Shown piece after piece: positions 1 to 10,788 of a stretch of DNA of 64,000 nucleotides; position 1 is the stretch's first letter; every line of letters starts with the position of its first letter. Both the position numbers and the translations under genes were made by a program. The DNA is from Casuarius casuarius (Eukaryota > Chordata > Aves > Casuariiformes > Casuariidae). The notes under the pieces are model-generated. The model was not told the DNA's origin. It did no database searches and saw only the letters and a list, made by a program, of their open reading frames with translations. The stretch is taken from positions 1,025,799 through 1,089,798 of the forward strand of contig PTFA01000276.1 in NCBI GenBank assembly GCA_003342895.1. The letters run 5' to 3'.

Positions 1-3000
1 TTCCTATTCAGACATCAAAATAAGTTTAAAAATTAAAAAAAAATTACATTTTTTAAATTATTTTTTCTCTACATGTCTAATACGGAAAATATTTTAACTG
101 GTATGGCCTCAGATTTTTTCCAAGTTTGTTTAAATATGTTAAGAAAAGTAACTTCAGTCAGTCTGTACACACATAAAAAATGTATTTAAAGCTTCTTAAG
201 ATTATAGCCTGAAGAATATTTTGACAAGGATAAATTAGGGGAATGCTACCTACTCAGAAGGTGTTAATTTTAAATGCTGATTTCAGTTTTCTTTTGTTTC
301 TCCATTTGCGAATGGACGACTGAGGCATCATTGTGTTGTAATGATATTTTATGGAGGCCAGAAATCAATGTGTCACATTTTCAAAACAGTGAAATTCTTG
401 TGCATCTTTAATGTAAACAACAAAGCCCTGACCCTTCAAACATTTTATGAGAGTAGAATACAAATTGTATGAAATTCTCCATATGTAATTACTCAACAGG
501 AATGCTGTTGCTTAATGGAGGCAACATATTTGCAGGATCGGAAACTTAAATTAGTGCCCACCCCTCTTCAAGTTCCTGTTCTTCGGGATAAATTGGTATT
601 TTATTAGAATTCTACAAGATTTCAAACAAAGCTTTTTTTCTTAATGCTCAAAGTATTTCTAAATAAAAGTATGCATTTTAAATATTTCAGGCATTTCAAA
701 ATACTTTGAGCAAACTACTTCTGTCCAAAATTTATCTTAAGGATTTTTAGATAGTAGAGGTGGGAATCACAAGTCTCTCCTCTCCCTTACCCCCAAAAGC
801 ATTTAGAGGATGTTCATATAAAAATAAGAAGCTTGTGCTAAAACATAAATTGTCATGAAGTACAGCTATATGAAACTAGTGTCAGTGACACTTGGAGCTC
901 GCTGCAGATTCAGGGTAAACTTTTTGTTGTACATGTATGGTAGATTTAGGAACTGTAGTGATGGTATGTATTGTGCAAACACACAACAGGCCATAAAGAA
1001 TTTGCAGTAAAGGTGCCAGTTGTAGAACTGTGGAGCATATCGAAAAAGGAAGGGAAAAGGAAAAAGCAAAATTGAAGTGGTTGCTGTAATAGTCTCAACC
1101 CAGTAACAGTCTCAGCTGTAACTTGAGATTTATTTTTGTTTAACAGAATTATTGCAAAATGCAGAGACTCCAACCAATTAAGATGGTTAAATAAGAGTTA
1201 CTACAATATTATCCAGTGGGAATTCTCCTAGGTAAATTCTGCTGTTTATTCTCTTGCTCCGAAGTAGATGCTTTTGATAAGCTCAGTTACAGAAGACACC
1301 CTTCTTTGGACACTAAAATTGTTAATTCTCTCACAAGCCAAAAAATACAGAATGTGTTCTGCCTCTTAGCATTCAAAAAGAGTGTAAATAAGCCCCAAAA
1401 CTATGTCACTAGCTGCCTGTGTCTAAACTGACTCCATTACAGGCTGATTTTTGACTATGAGTCCTGGTCTGTATGCAGAACACTTTGTTCCTTTGTACAT
1501 AGCCATTTTTGTGATATATTACAGCTTTTAAAACATACTCTTCACCACTAACAAGTAACTGATTTCTAGTAAACATACAATTTTGGCAAAAAATGTGGTG
1601 AAACATGGCATATATATTGGTTAGTGTATATTACTTTAGAAGTAAGTTTTCAAGCCTCAAATATATGAATTTGTAGAATTATTGTTTTGCAGGCCGTTAT
1701 GCTCTAAGGCACTGTAGCAAAGCAGATGGACAATGAAGTTGGTGTTTAGAATTAGTATGGTATTTAATTTGAAGTTTAAAAGATGCACTTAATTTTTAAT
1801 AAATAGGAGTAATTTTTTTGTGACATCTGCATATTCACATTTCTGGAAGTGTCTTCTCTGATGCAGCAATCTCCAGAAAGCTCCTTAAAAAGGTTCAGCC
1901 TTCACTGTGCCCATGATGAGATGCAAAGTTAGTGGATACCGTTCTGTGTCAAGTATCTCAGTTGCTCCCTTCCATTATTTTTAGCTGAAATAGGTGGAGG
2001 AAGAGTATTTCTAGATTCATCACTGGGTATCTTCTTGGGCCGAAGTTGTAAGAAAGCTTTAGTTAACATAATTTTTAACAGTATTTGTTTTGCACAGTTC
2101 ATACTTGTGGCGTACTTCTAATATGGAAATGCCCATTCCGAGGCACCGTGCCAGCGTAGAGGAGAAAACTGGTGTTCTCGGTACTTTTCATGTCTTCCCT
2201 ACTTCATTTGTACGAGCCACTGTTCGTACTCGGGAAAAATAGTCTCTACCAAGATAGGAGATTTTTATAAGACCTTGAATAAAACTGCCCTCAGGCTGTC
2301 GCTGAAGGATAGTCAGTGAAATCACCTTGAAGCTCACTGACCTGAGTTAAGTGAAACCTTAATCCTTGATGGATCAGTTCACGTACCTACAAGTTATAGC
2401 AAAGTTCTGTGTCCTATTTCAGATCAACTTCAATGCAGAAATGAAAGTGTTTGTGCATCTTTTGCTGGTCAGACTTCCTTTGTGCTAAGGATTTAAATTG
2501 TCACTATTCATTGAACATGTCTGGCATGGCTTTCTCATTGCCTCTGACAAAGTGAATTCTCATTAGATGTGGACTTCTTTTGGGTCATCTCTAGAGAAGA
2601 GTGGATCTAATGGATTTGTAGAGGTCTTTATAATAGAATGGCTTCTGGAGAAACTTTCAGAAAGTAACTTTTAGTCTGACTATGCATTCCTTGTATTCTT
2701 GTCTGTTTTGTTGTCATTAACAGAAAATTCAGAGATATAGGAGCCCCTGAGAAGAGCTTACCGTACAAAGACTTACGGAGTTGCTGTACAAGTGGGGAAG
2801 TAGGCTGTCGGGCTAGTTCTATAGCATATTTTGAGAAGATGTAGGAAGATGCCTTGAGGCAGTAAGGAAAAGTGGTGGTAGCAGTTTCACTTGGCTGTTT
2901 TGAACTGAAGCTCAGAGGAGCAGTAAGCTCAGATTGAATGTTCAGTAAAGAGACTTGAATGCTGAGTACGGTTTTTCCCTCCCCGAATCCCAGGAGGGGA

Positions 3001-4413
3001 AGAGCTTCTAGAGACTCATCTGGAGGCTTGAAAGATCCATCGACTAGAGAACAGGGTAGGTTTATGGAAGGGGAGAGTGAAGCCTCTCGCTCAGTGTTTA
3101 GTGAGCGCTCTCCAAAGTGAAGGTAAGCCTTGACCAAGAAAAGCCAAGTGGTGTCAGTAAATACTATTCTTTGAGGGGGTCTCCAAGGGCTGGTACCAGG
3201 GCATCTGAGAAGTACGAATATGCAGGGGCATATGACTTTCATTATTAAACTAGTTGTTTTAGTCTCACAGGATAAAGCTAGTCTGAAAGAGCAAAGTCTG
3301 CCAGATGAGTGAGTAGTGAGTATTTTGAAAATGAGAATTGTATATGTGGTCAACAGCCAAACCCCAAAATGCATTTATTTGTGTAAGAGTTGTTGAAATA
3401 TCTTTGTCAAATGATGTGAATTTTTCCAATTTTATTTTTACTTTGAAAAAATTAGGAACTTTATAAGAACAAAAAGCTTTGTATTTGCTGAGTTTTGATG
3501 GGTTTTGGTGTATCTCTTAATATTAATATACCCCTGTCACCATGGGTCTGGTCAGCATTTTAAGATAGGTCTACTTTATTTGTCAGGAGGGACATAGGAG
3601 ATTTCCCTTTACTTCTGTACTGTCTTTTTCTTTTGCTTTGTCCTTACAACTACGGAAGTCCATGGTGGCAAGATAATGCGTCTACTGCTTTTTTTCTAAT
3701 ACTCTCACCAATATTGCAGATGTCAGTTTTGCAAGGTAATATAGCTCAAAATCAAACCAGTGTCACATCTATTCTTGAGCTTAGGTTACCTTTTTGGTTG
3801 CCTACAGTCACAGAGGAATGGCCTCTGAGGTTTCTTACAAGCCTCTCTCTGTTTAAATGAGGCTTGTTCGCTTTCTTGAATGGGGTGTTACTGAAATGCC
3901 TGGTAGACATTGACAACATTGTATTAATAACAAGAAAACACAGCTAACCCCCCAAATTCCCATCTCCGGGTAAATTTTTATTTGTACTGTACAAGTCGTA
4001 GGGAAAAATGAGGCAAAAAAGTAACAGAAAATCAAATAGTTTTCCACAGGTATGCATCTTGACTGTCCGCTTCTGCTTCTACCAACATCTCTGATAGGCT
4101 GGAAATTCAGTCAAAACCTAGAAATTTAGATAAGCCGTGCACCTTTGTTTTCCGAGACACACATACCTGTGAATGGCTTTATTTACGTGTAACTCTGTAT
4201 GTAAACTGTTGGTCGCATGCTGATTTACAGTAAATAAAGGTAAATAGGGGTCACTGAGTTGCTTTGTATACATCACAGTGGCACTGTTCTTTGTTTGCAT
4301 GGTATTTATCTTGCATGACAATGGAATATGTCTGTATTAGTCTATGCATAACATGTCTTGTGGTTTATGCATGCTGCACTAATCTCTGTTAAATCTGTCC
4401 CCTCTTTATTCAG
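1..4413 (+). other. ERBIN: ERBIN intron (partial, upstream side outside window)
   Basis: No exon of ERBIN that I recognise lies here. The next exon has a clear acceptor (pyrimidine run then CAG) ending at 4413, so this stretch is read as the intron that follows the large central ERBIN exon lying outside the window. It is AT-rich apart from two patches. One, 2111-2232, contains eight CpG dinucleotides. The other, 2628-3374, is open for 248 codons on the minus strand. Both are discussed as findings. Confidence 0.7.
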
Positions 4414-4557
4414 AGCATGCTGTCTAGGTCCTTTAATTCCAATTACGCTGCAGTTAGCAGCTTTCCCTATGGCAGCTCTAGGGATCTGCATGGCAGCCAG
4501 GGTAGTGTTGCCTTGAGTGTTGCAGACGGAAGAGGTTCTGGTGTGCACGTTGTTCGA
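4414..4557 (+). CDS. ERBIN: ERBIN coding exon A (serine-rich linker)
   Basis: 48 codons in phase 0, starting [14 protein letters not shown] after acceptor ttattcag and ending GVHVVR before donor gtgagt. The frame stays open past the donor (to 4611), but the good donor and ERBIN similarity set the boundary. It encodes part of the disordered serine-rich linker between the leucine-rich repeats and the PDZ domain. Confidence 0.9.
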
Positions 4558-7500
4558 GTGAGTACCTACAGGAGGCTATTGCAATACATACAGGGGGAAC
4601 AAGTAAACTGAGAGAGATGTCCTTTAAATTGGTGAAGCATTATCTTTATGTATAGACAATGTTTTTTATTAAAAGAGTATAATTGTGCTAGATTTTTTTT
4701 ATAGGCACCAAATCAAATACTTTGAACTGCTTTCACTTCATATGCCTTACCCTTACTACATGGCTTTTCAACTTAATGCCATGAAATAGTTTGCTAATTG
4801 GCTTTTGTGTATGATTGAACATATATAAGAATGCCTGATTTTGTCCTTCTACATATTGTGAACAAGAGATTAGCATTCTGAATTCAACCTAGGTTGATGC
4901 AGGTTTGAACAAATATTTTATTATGCTTTTTTCCCCCAAAGAAATTCTGATGATGTTGTATATTGTAAGATATTTTGTATCGTATATTGTAACATATTTT
5001 GGGCATTCAAGAAAACGAATATTTTGATTTGTAAGAAATATTAGGAAACAATTCTTTAATCTGAAGCATCATGAGTGATGTTATGGTATCCACAGTGAGC
5101 AATGGAAAACTTCTGTTAACCTTGTGGATCCTTGAATGGACAATCCTTAACATTTATTAGCTTTTCTTAACAATGTATTGGTGATCAAAAGCCCCTCTGC
5201 AGTTGCAAATTTTTGTAAATGTCCAGCAACGTTTTATGGGTGTGAGGTCTTGGCTGGCAAGGTTTACATTTCCTACATAAACAGTATGCTAGTTATTCAT
5301 ATAAGAGATAGAACAATAAAGTTCTTCAAATGTTTTATTATTGGCTTTTTTTAGAAAACTTTTTAGTTGTTTGACAGTATGAAGACATTCTTCCTTACTA
5401 CTTCATTCTTTTTAAAGCATCCCCAGGCTTCTACTCCAGGAGAACAGTGCCAAGATGAGGTATTCATTTCGGGACAGCAGAATTACTCATCTGCCACACT
5501 TAGCCTCAAAGATGTTCCTCCAGACAGCATGAAGAAAGTAGCTGTGCAGGTAATTAGCACATGACACCGTAGATAGGATATATTGCCATTTATAGAAACA
5601 TTTGCTAGAAAGACAGCAGTTGGAACTGGGGCTTATTTAAAACATAAAACAGGATTTGACTTTTGCACCAGTATTTAAGGTGGCATAAATTAAATGGCAT
5701 TCTCTTTCTGGAAAACAAAGTTGTTAACTTTATGGGAGGCAGTTTTCATTTTTCCTCAGCAGGGACTTTTAAAGAAGACATTTACAGCGTAAGATATTAC
5801 TGTAAGTGGAAATCGGAACATGGCAAATAGTTTTAGGAAAGCAGATCAAAAGTAATGAAACCTTAAAAAAAAAAAAAAAAAAAACCTTTAAATTTGTTGT
5901 GATGAAGTTAACGTGATAAGCTAGATTTGGTAGGATGACATTCTGTTTGCATCTTGAAGGACCATCTATACTGCCAGGACTTATTACAGTAAAAATGGGT
6001 GTTTGTTATTTATTATAGTGCAGTAATAGATTGGTTTTAACATTTATTAACTTCAGTTGCATTTCTACAAACATATTGGATAGTGGGAAATTGCATAGTT
6101 GTTGGTATGTGCGGCCTGTGTAAACTTTCTACCTTTGACCATGCAACAAATAGTTACTTTCCCACCACGTTTTAGATTTTTTCAGAAGAGGCAATGGAAA
6201 ATCTTGTAATTTGAATATATCTGATTTGTAAATAAGGTCAGAAAAATATTTCCAGCCTCACTCCCACTTTTCAGAATCACTTTGATACACAAACTCATGT
6301 TAACAGAGTAGGTTCTGATATATGTCTGTTCACATAGCATGGTTAAAAGTCAAAATTTGCACACATTTCAGTTATTTATCATGTTGAGAATTAGAGTATT
6401 TTAGTATCTTTTTGTCCTATAATGAGTGAGATAATGGTGGTAGGCAGAAAACCGTGTAACTCAAAAATCTAGCATTTTTGGAATGTGGGAATTCTGCAGA
6501 CAGATGATGAACTGTTTGAACTGGGTAGGTGCATGAGGCCTTCAGGTGAGGAGGGAAAATGCTGCCCATCTCAACACAGAGCTCTAGTGCCAAACAGTAA
6601 ATTGGAGGCTTCAATAAGAAATGCTGCCTGCAGCATCATTCTTAGAGAAATGATTGGAATGCACTGTATGTCTTTACAGTTGTGAATTTTACTGCTATTT
6701 GGTGTCAGTGTGCCAAATCTAAGTGGCATGTTCTAACAAAAGAATAACATTTGTTAGAAATATCCTTATTACAGTCTTGACATTAAAATCTTGAACTACT
6801 TTATGAATTTGCTCAGAAGGTTTTCTTGTGAAGTGGTCACCAAAAGATGCTCTGCGAGCATATAATTTCTGTTTATTAGCTGTGTGGGATTTTAAAGTTA
6901 TGTATGATCTACTGAAATTGTTACAAAAATTTCTGCAAATTCATGCACTAAAAGTGAAAGCTATAATTATATCAACTAAATAGCAATACTGTCAGTTGTA
7001 CTGCCAGGAAAAAAATGGTTGAGATAACTCAGTTAAACATATCCTAAAGCAAAGAAGAATTTGTATAGTCTGTTCTAGCAAATCAGTGCTCAAAGTTCTT
7101 GTTTTTCAGATTTGTTTTCGAGAGGTCAGAGCTGATGACTATAATGAAAGTTGAATGCAACTGTACATGATCCAGAATAGTAATTTTAGTAATGTTCCTA
7201 AAATTAAAAGCAGTCAAGCATGAGAAATATTGAAATAATTAAGGAAGAATTGAGGCTTGCTGCTCATAAAATATATGATTTTAAAAGTATTCATGTTTTA
7301 TTCAGATACCTTTGACAAATGGACAGATGTGCCAGCCTCAAAGACCACAGGCAAACTACAGCCAAGTCCATCACCTCCCTCCTCAATCATCAGTAGCAAG
7401 ACATCCATCTAGAGAACAATTAATTGATTATCTGATGTTGAAAGTTGCCCACCAGCCTCCCTATGCACAATCCCAGTGTTCTCCCAGACAAAGCCATGAA

Positions 7501-10500
7501 ATGGTAAAGCAAGAGGTAAGGATAAAATGAAACTTGAATATATGACTTCTGTCTGTTAGTAGCAGCAGATGATTACATTGTTTTTTGTTCATTACGGCTG
7601 CTCTGTAGATGGTGACTGAAATCGTTTAGGAATTTAACTCCAGCAGAAGATAATGCTAGCTCAGTGCAGTTCTGCTGTTGAAATCACATTCCTTCTGGTT
7701 TTGAGCTCTTTTCCTGTTTATGTGCACATTGTTAGAGAGATTTAAATGTGGTAGATTTTTTTAAGAATGTACCAGAAATCTACACTTCCATGTCTTTACT
7801 GAGATAGAAATTTTTTCCACTATTGATCACTAACTCACTATTTATGTAACAACTGAAAAAAGGCAAAGCAGCAATGCAGTTCAGAGTACTTTGCATCTGT
7901 TCAGTGCTGTCCAGAATGGTTCAATAACCTGCAAATACAGTAATATGCAACCCTAAACAAAAGCCAGGATAAAAAAGTCTGTGTGTCTGATGCGTGCCTG
8001 AAAATTACCAGTTTTGTCTATGGCAGACAGATGAAGGTGTAAGAAATTCACATACCTCTTAATGGTCCTGTCACTGTGAGCACCATTCTTTCAGTTCTTG
8101 GAGATGGGCTGTTTCCTCTGTAATTGCGTTGGTTTACAGAAAATTTTGAGCTCTGTTTTCATTCCGTACTAGAATAAGAATCTCCAAATTTTGTGCAAAG
8201 TAAGTTCACTAATTTACTCTTCTGGTGAGGGAAAAGGGGGACAGTGTTAGCTATGTGGAACTTAAAGTGAAACAAGAGCCAGATTTGATAAAATTCAGCT
8301 GGAAGGAACAAGGAAAGAGAAAGAACAAGTTTTTACATAATTTTATTTTTAAAAGTTTTTCTTCATCTGAATTACTTAGTAATCGTTTCATCAGTGTCGG
8401 GTGTAAGTTTTCAGCCAGTTTTTCTAACTTTGGTTGTAACGTTCAGATTCGAGTGAGAATTGACAAGGATCCTGAGCTTGGATTTAGTATATCAGGAGGA
8501 GCTGGCGGTAGAGGGAATCCGTTCAGACCTGAAGATGATGTGAGTGTTTTATACTAATGCATCTTTTTAAAATCATTCTGATCAGCAAATGTTTTCAGTG
8601 TTTAAAAACAAAACAAAAACCAAACTCCAGGAGCTGGTAGGAGAGAAGTGAAGACATGACTATGGCAAATCAAGAGAGTAGGTGAGCACTGTGGCCATGT
8701 GACAATCCACACAATGATTCTAGCTGAGTGTGTTTTATAGTCTTCTAGACATCAGGCAACAGATTCCAGATAAGTGAATTATGGGGCTTACAATTAGGAA
8801 GCCTTTAAAAGAGAATATGATTTAGCCTACGACATTTTCCAGTGGTTGATAATTCATCTTGATGTATGCATCTGCCAAAAAACAAAGGCTCGAGTTAAAC
8901 ATCAGGCAGATCAAAATTTGCCCTTCAGTACTTCTTTAAAAGCAGTTCTCCCGGATTTAATGTCAGAAAAGGATGGCAGTCACAAAAGCAGATAGATCTG
9001 TAAAATAGTATTATATGCTCTTTTACTTGAAATGGAAAATTGAAATAATATTTTGAATTATATCAGTTTCATGCTACCATACTATTTGTGAAGTAAACTG
9101 CCAAAAATGTTTTCCATCTCTGTTTTTCAAGGGTATATTTGTAACCAGAGTGCAACCAGAAGGACCAGCATCTAAGCTATTGCAGCCTGGAGATAAAATA
9201 ATTCAGGTACTGTTGTCATCTAATTAAATTGCCTGTCTAATATACTGGTTCAGTTTTAGTTTGCTTTTTTTCCAAGAGCAGAATGCTTAAGTTTTCTATA
9301 GATTGCCAGTATCTTTTCCAGAAGCATTTTTGTATGCTGCGATGATGCTTTGAGTTTCCTTCCCGCTAACATTAGGATAGGTGATAAAGACTGAAGCATT
9401 AATCAGTTGGATCATCTTTCAAATTCTGACCAGTTTTCACACTTGTAAAGACAAAATTGTACACTTGTAAAGACTAAAGCTGTTGTTCAAGATGGAACAT
9501 GAGCATGTTCATGAGGATTTCACAGTCCCTCAGTTACTTGTCACTCCTGTGCAGTATTCTGAATACACAGACATTGTTTGAGTGCCAGACATGGCCTCAC
9601 AACCCCTCTCCCCAGCTGCACCTCGTTGTTACACCACCACCATCTTGCAGTTCCTGCCCATCTTCGCTGCCTCTCCTCAAGCTGGTGGTCTGCACATGGG
9701 GAAGCACTGGCAGAAGCTACCTGTTTGCTGAGCTGCATCCTGGAGGTCCCACCATGAACCTCCTGGCTGCCCCTTCTGCTGCCAGGCAAGACAGAGACCC
9801 CAGCCTTCCCGGGGCAAGAGAGCAAATGTTTCAGGAGCTGCGGCTTCTGGGCTGCAGCTTTGCAGTTCTTCTCTGGGGAGTCAGTACCTTTCAGACCACC
9901 TCTTCTGTGTCAGATTTGTTTGAGATTGTTTAATGAGTTCAGAAGTTATTTGGGGAGGGGTCAAGGAAATTGGCAGTGTGATTGTATAAGCCTTTGTTGC
10001 CTTGTGGAAACAGGTTAACAGGACAGTCAATGCTGTAGCCACGCTTCAAGTTGGAGCCTAGTCTCAAGATAAAATTATTCACCACATTCCTAGCTAGAGA
10101 ATGTTTATAGAGTTAGGCTTGGTGCATTTCAGTTTTTCTCAGAAAAAATACATTAGTATCTGAAATTGCAACTTAGCATGAACAGTTTCTAAAACAAAAG
10201 TGGACTGCAAACATAGCATAATCCCTCCAACATAAGAAAAAGCCAGCTAGCATACAAAGAACTAAACAAAGATCAATTGTTCTAACTAAAAGATTCTATT
10301 TTCAGGGTAATTAAAGTAAATAACTCTGAACATGTTTGTTCTTTCTTATTAGTGGAATGAGAAAGCCAGCTTCAAGTCCTAGTTCTCTTACTGGTGTAGA
10401 CATCTGGTGGGGGGAAACTTCCAGACCTCCATACAGTAACAGGAATTAGAAGTTATTTGCACATGTATTCAATATCTTTGGGGCAAAATTCTTCCAAGGC

Positions 10501-10788
10501 TAACAGAATAGTTTCATTTCTTGTAGCCTTCAGCATGTTCTACTCATCAATAATATGATAATATGCAAATCTGCAATATTTCATTGCCTGCATTCATTAA
10601 AAAATTGGTTATTTTAATCATAGTTTAAGCTTCAATAAACTACCATGAAATGTGAAACTGCTATTTTCAATTCTTCTTAGGCTAATGGATACAGCTTCAT
10701 CAATATTGATCATGGACAAGCAGTGTCTTTACTAAAGACTTTTCAGAATGCAGTGGAACTCATCATTGTACGAGAGGTTTCTTCATAA
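4414..10788 (+). CDS. ERBIN: ERBIN C-terminal part (ERBB2-interacting LAP protein, PDZ end)
   Basis: Six coding exons: 4414-4557, 5427-5549 (or from 5418), 7306-7515, 8447-8539, 9132-9206 and 10681-10788. All begin and end in phase 0, giving about 250 residues in this window. The N-terminal leucine-rich repeats lie upstream. Family knowledge: ERBIN is a LAP-family scaffold at basolateral membranes and junctions whose PDZ domain binds the C-terminus of ERBB2 and p120-catenin-like partners. What is seen: a serine-rich linker ([20 protein letters not shown]), a conserved stretch [18 protein letters not shown], then a PDZ domain (window residues about 160-250) with carboxylate-binding loop ELGFSI, the GRGNPF loop, [20 protein letters not shown] and terminal VREVSS. 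These strings match my memory of vertebrate ERBIN closely. Densin-180 (LRRC7) is the nearest paralogue, but the linker and terminus fit ERBIN better. Confidence 0.95.
4558..5426 (+). other. ERBIN: ERBIN intron between exons A and B
   Basis: About 0.87 kb of AT-rich sequence without coding signal. It contains an imperfect 24-nt tandem duplication at 4958-5001. The last 10 nt hold the tandem acceptor choice (AAG at 5417, CAG at 5426) for the cassette exon. Confidence 0.75.
4958..5001. repeat. Imperfect 24-nt tandem duplication
   Basis: The block gtatattgtaagatattttg (4958-4977) recurs as gtatattgtaacatattttg (4982-5001) with one difference, giving a period of 24 nt. It looks like a short local duplication in AT-rich intron DNA; no function is suggested. 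Confidence 0.7.
5427..5549 (+). CDS. ERBIN: ERBIN coding exon B (probable cassette exon)
   Basis: 41 codons, [16 protein letters not shown]... to MKKVAVQ, with donor caggtaatt. Two in-frame acceptors are possible: AAG ending 5417 (44 codons, adding HPQ) and CAG ending 5426 (41 codons). I prefer the second because CAG|G is the stronger site, and because from memory human ERBIN isoforms of 1412 and 1371 residues differ by 41 residues at about this place. The exon is a multiple of three, so skipping it joins exon A directly to exon C without breaking the frame. Confidence 0.8.
5550..7305 (+). other. ERBIN: ERBIN intron between exons B and C
   Basis: 1.76 kb of intron with no exon-like block that I can support. 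It has an A-rich run near 5863-5884 and a short open frame around 6485-6685 that has no family resemblance. Confidence 0.75.
7306..7515 (+). CDS. ERBIN: ERBIN coding exon C (linker before PDZ)
   Basis: 70 codons, [15 protein letters not shown]... to EMVKQE, with acceptor tttattcag and donor gaggtaagg. It contains a glutamine/proline-rich stretch and the conserved block [19 protein letters not shown] just before the PDZ domain. VKQE near the end fits the general psi-K-x-E sumoylation consensus by sequence only; no claim of use is made. Confidence 0.93.
7516..8446 (+). other. ERBIN: ERBIN intron between exons C and D
   Basis: 0.93 kb. The last 222 nt (from 8225) are open in the same frame as the PDZ exon that follows, ending in the weak acceptor aacgttcag. 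No other structure was seen. Confidence 0.8.
8447..8539 (+). CDS. ERBIN: ERBIN coding exon D (start of PDZ domain)
   Basis: 31 codons from [16 protein letters not shown] through [12 protein letters not shown], with acceptor aacgttcag and donor gatgtgagt. It supplies PDZ strand A, the carboxylate-binding loop ELGF, strand B and the following glycine-rich loop. The acceptor has a weak pyrimidine tract, and the frame is open for 74 codons upstream of it, so intron retention would not immediately terminate. Confidence 0.95.
8540..9131 (+). other. ERBIN: ERBIN intron splitting the PDZ domain (first)
   Basis: 0.59 kb, phase 0, AT-rich, without repeats or open frames of note. Confidence 0.85.
9132..9206 (+). 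CDS. ERBIN: ERBIN coding exon E (middle of PDZ domain)
   Basis: 25 codons, [20 protein letters not shown] then DKIIQ, with acceptor tttttcaag and donor caggtactg. It encodes PDZ strand C, the PASK helix turn and the LQPGDKIIQ strand. Losing it would keep the frame but destroy the PDZ fold. Confidence 0.95.
9207..10680 (+). other. ERBIN: ERBIN last intron, with a GC-rich block
   Basis: 1.47 kb. Most is AT-rich, but 9580-9900 is clearly richer in G and C, with C-rich runs, and lies within a 144-codon + strand open frame (9499-9933). I do not recognise the peptide or a repeat family in it. The block may be an old inserted element. Confidence 0.75.
10681..10788 (+). CDS. ERBIN: ERBIN terminal coding exon (end of PDZ, stop codon)
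   Basis: 35 codons plus [22 protein letters not shown], then [16 protein letters not shown], stop at 10786-10788. The acceptor is aattcttcttag. The histidine in [10 protein letters not shown] is in the position of PDZ helix B that contacts the residue at ligand position -2, as expected for a class I-type PDZ domain binding ERBB2. Confidence 0.96.
   Translation, partial: ANGYSFINIDHGQAVSLLKTFQNAVELIIVREVSS

Noticed and set aside
8225..8446. Open frame running into the first PDZ exon of ERBIN
   Set aside because: A normal acceptor ends at 8446 and the PDZ begins right after it; the upstream peptide has no ERBIN resemblance, so it is read as intron that happens to be open.
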